A program made the translations under genes and the position numbers. The notes beneath the pieces are model-generated. The model had not been told where the DNA came from and made no database searches. It worked only from the letters and a program-made list of their open reading frames with translations. Of a stretch of DNA of 21,454 bases, positions 20,303 through 21,454 are shown in pieces. Positions within the stretch are counted from its first letter, which is position 1. Each line of letters starts with the position of its first letter. Source of the DNA: Stomatobaculum sp. (GTDB lineage Bacteria; Bacillota_A; Clostridia; Lachnospirales; Lachnospiraceae); assembly GCA_017449925.1 (NCBI GenBank), contig JAFSYO010000004.1:1-21454 (forward strand). Reading direction: 5' to 3'.

Positions 20303-21454
20303 TTAGTTGCTGTCGAGGATGAACTCGCCGTCCTTGACGATCAGAGTCAGATAGTCGCGCTCCCACTCGTTGTCCTCGGTGAAGGTAACGTGGCCGGTGA
20401 CGCCCTCGTAATCGGTCTGCTCCATACCGGTCTTCATGCCTTCGCGGTCCACCACGCCGTTGTTCGCCTGCATCGCCTTGTCGGCAGCTGCTGCAAGGAC
20501 GTAACCCATGTCGTAGCCCATGGCTGCGAATGCGTCCGGGGTCTCGCCGTACTTGTCCTGGTACTTCTTCACAAATTCCTGGACCTTCTCATCCGGGTTT
20601 GTGGAGATGTAAACGCTGACGCAGCCCACGCCCTCAAGGGCATCGCCCGCGATCTCAAGCGCGTGCGTATTGTAGAGGGAGGTAGCGCCGATGATGTAAG
20701 CTTCGACACCCTGCTGTGCCATCTGGCTGATCAGCAGAGAGGAGTCGGTGACGGTTCCGCAGATAGCGATGGCTTCCGCCTCCGCGCTCTTGACCTTGGT
20801 GACGATGGCGCTGAAATCCTGGTCAGCTGCATTGTACTCGATCTCGTCGACGATCTCGCCGCCGTTGTCCTTCGCATACAGCACAAGGTTTCCGCCCAGG
20901 TTCTTGCCATAGTCGTTGTTGGAGAACAGGACCAGGATCTTCTTGTAGCCCTTGTTCAGGATCGCCTTAGCCATCTGCGGGCCGACCTGCGCATCCTGCA
21001 CTGCCATACGGAAGAAGTAATCGCTGCACTTTGCAAGGGACGGAGAGCTGGAGGAAACGACGCATTCCACCAGTCCGGCGTCGTCGATGATCGGGACGAT
21101 CGCCAGGGTGCAGGAAGTCAGGGAAGAGCCGACCATCGCGACGATATTCTCATCGTCCGCCATCTTCTGGGCGCCGCGGGCGGAGTTCTGGGGATCGCCC
21201 TGGTCGTCGTACTCGTCAAGAACAAGCTTCGCGCCGTTCACGCCGCCTGCCGCGTTGATCTCTTCGAAGGCCATGGTCATGGAGCGCTGCTGGTCGACGC
21301 CGTACAGGGCGTTGTCGCCGGAAAGCGGGTTCACAAGTCCGATGTGGATCTCGCTGTCCGCTGCCTGGACGCTGCTTTCAGCCTTGGTCTCCTCAGCCTT
21401 CTTCTCCTCGGCCTTGGTCTCCGCCGCTGCTGCGGTGGTCGCCGCGGAAGCTGC
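20303..21454 (-). CDS. Branched-chain-type amino acid ABC transporter substrate-binding protein (N-terminus missing)
   Basis: The frame runs off the window edge, so signal peptide and start are missing. A GTG at 21334 is an internal Val codon, not the start. The visible part opens with an Ala/Thr/Glu/Lys-rich linker (TTAAAAETKAEEKKAEETKA), then IHIGLVNPLSGDNALYGVDQ, the start of a type I periplasmic-binding fold. Further landmarks: QRSMTMAFEEINAAGGVNGA, VAMVGSSLTSCTLAIVPII, and KKILVLFSNNDYGKNLGG. The linker suggests a lipoprotein held on the outside of the membrane, as in the TAXI protein. First visible gene of the liv operon, upstream of livH. It would deliver a branched-chain or related amino acid to LivHMGF. 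Confidence 0.93.
   Translation of the reverse strand, partial: AASAATTAAAAETKAEEKKAEETKAESSVQAADSEIHIGLVNPLSGDNALYGVDQQRSMTMAFEEINAAGGVNGAKLVLDEYDDQGDPQNSARGAQKMADDENIVAMVGSSLTSCTLAIVPIIDDAGLVECVVSSSSPSLAKCSDYFFRMAVQDAQVGPQMAKAILNKGYKKILVLFSNNDYGKNLGGNLVLYAKDNGGEIVDEIEYNAADQDFSAIVTKVKSAEAEAIAICGTVTDSSLLISQMAQQGVEAYIIGATSLYNTHALEIAGDALEGVGCVSVYISTNPDEKVQEFVKKYQDKYGETPDAFAAMGYDMGYVLAAAADKAMQANNGVVDREGMKTGMEQTDYEGVTGHVTFTEDNEWERDYLTLIVKDGEFILDSN

Overview
The window looks like chromosomal DNA of an anaerobic Bacillota, most likely a Clostridia/Lachnospiraceae-type organism. Signs for this are: strong AGGAGG-type ribosome binding sites before nearly every gene; sigma-A-like promoters in AT-rich gaps between GC-rich genes; lipoprotein solute-binding proteins with Ala/Thr/Pro/Glu linkers; a group II ECF transporter; and a choline-binding-type cell-wall repeat protein. 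I see no phage, transposase, plasmid or CRISPR feature. The assignment rests on family recognition only.

Layout. (1) 1-1247, minus: tRNA-Arg(ACG) with a strong promoter and intrinsic terminator, then the ATPases ecfA1 and ecfA2 (cut by the window edge). (2) 1295-1765, minus: a NimA/PNPOx-like flavin split-barrel protein, followed by about 500 bp without a convincing gene but with unusual repeats. (3) 2171-6622, minus: an operon of an M29-aminopeptidase/NicX-like enzyme, a TAXI-type TRAP binding lipoprotein and a fused DctQM permease, closed by a strong terminator. It is divergently transcribed from a LysR regulator (6889-7839). (4) 7950-8861, minus, a nitrilase-family hydrolase, divergent from a MATE transporter (9046-10413), with a long symmetrical terminator after MATE. 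(5) 10495-12086, minus: a TIM-barrel sugar-phosphate isomerase/epimerase-like gene and a low-GC secreted wall-binding protein. (6) 12217-16391, minus: a four-gene operon of two D-2-hydroxyacid dehydrogenases, a class I aminotransferase and an Asp/Glu racemase-family protein. (7) 16519-21454, minus: a branched-chain-type amino-acid ABC importer, livJ(partial)-H-M-G-F, with its own terminator.

How it may fit together (inference): the Liv importer and the racemase/aminotransferase/dehydrogenase operon together would allow import of amino acids, interconversion with 2-oxoacids, and reduction to D-2-hydroxyacids, as in the reductive arm of clostridial amino-acid fermentation. The TRAP/M29-like operon looks like a LysR-controlled uptake-and-processing unit for an unknown small carboxylate or peptide-like compound.

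The families are familiar. The more unusual signal is non-coding: short tandem duplications recur at gene ends and leaders (after lysR, after livF, before the hydroxyacid dehydrogenase operon, upstream of the PNPOx gene, next to the TRAP terminator) and inside the nitrilase gene. Hairpins also sit in both gaps between a binding-protein gene and its permease gene.
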